A DNA stretch of 5,334 nucleotides from an uncultured Clostridia bacterium (lineage in GTDB: Bacteria; Bacillota; Clostridia; Oscillospirales; Acutalibacteraceae), in contig CAMBNE010000104.1 in NCBI GenBank assembly GCA_945868935.1, positions 1 through 5,334 of the forward strand, read 5' to 3'. The translations under genes were made by a program, and so were the position numbers. The stretch's first letter is position 1. Each line of letters starts with the position of its first letter. The notes beneath the pieces are model-generated. The model was not told where the DNA came from and did no database searches. It saw only the letters and a list, made by a program, of their open reading frames with translations. Shown in pieces: positions 5,313-5,334 of this stretch.

Positions 5313-5334
5313 ATAAAAAATCATCCCATCACAC

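Noticed and set aside
1..5334. CRISPR array, insertion sequence, prophage, toxin-antitoxin or defence system
   Set aside because: No regularly spaced repeats, transposase or integrase motifs, or defence-type domains were seen; the genes are intact and mostly housekeeping.

Overview
The window looks like chromosomal housekeeping DNA from a spore-former-type Firmicute of class Clostridia, plausibly in or near the Oscillospiraceae/Ruminococcaceae. The grounds are AT-rich intergenic DNA around moderate-GC genes, consensus sigma-A promoters, GGAGG-type Shine-Dalgarno sites, the adjacent trmK-nif3 pair (yqfN-yqfO in Bacillus), and a sigma factor whose region 4 resembles sporulation sigma-H. The genus cannot be fixed from this sequence alone.

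Layout. Five genes lie on the minus strand. Read in their direction of transcription they are: comM/yifB (4090-2558); then a unit with its own promoter, made of a 65-residue DUF1858 redox-disulfide protein (2441-2244), trmK (2247-1573) and a Nif3 family protein (1589-831); then trmB with its own promoter (714-37). Inside the middle unit the stop and start codons overlap (ATGA, and a 17-bp overlap), so the three proteins are probably made from one coupled message. Two genes lie on the plus strand, divergent from comM: a SigH-like sigma-70 factor (4315-4902) and a 93-residue eight-cysteine zinc-ribbon protein (4970-5251), closed by a strong intrinsic terminator (5278-5312). No gene-free stretch exceeds 300 bases. 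The longest, 4091-4314, holds the back-to-back promoters of comM and the sigma gene.

How the genes fit together. TrmK (m1A22) and TrmB (m7G46) both methylate tRNA. Nif3 is a conserved dinuclear-metal protein of unsettled function that is usually found next to TrmK. The CxxC DUF1858 protein heading that operon is the least expected member. ComM/YifB is an AAA+ ATPase whose studied homologues act in recombination of incoming DNA during transformation. It shares a promoter region with the sigma factor, which raises an untested possibility of joint control.

No CRISPR array, insertion sequence, phage gene, tRNA or rRNA was seen, and no clearly new system. The points worth a second look are small: the DUF1858-trmK-nif3 coupling, an inverted repeat at that operon's predicted transcription start, a hairpin in the trmB leader, a GC-rich hairpin between the sigma and zinc-ribbon genes, repeated TGn-extended -10 elements, and an unusual residue in the TrmB SAM loop.
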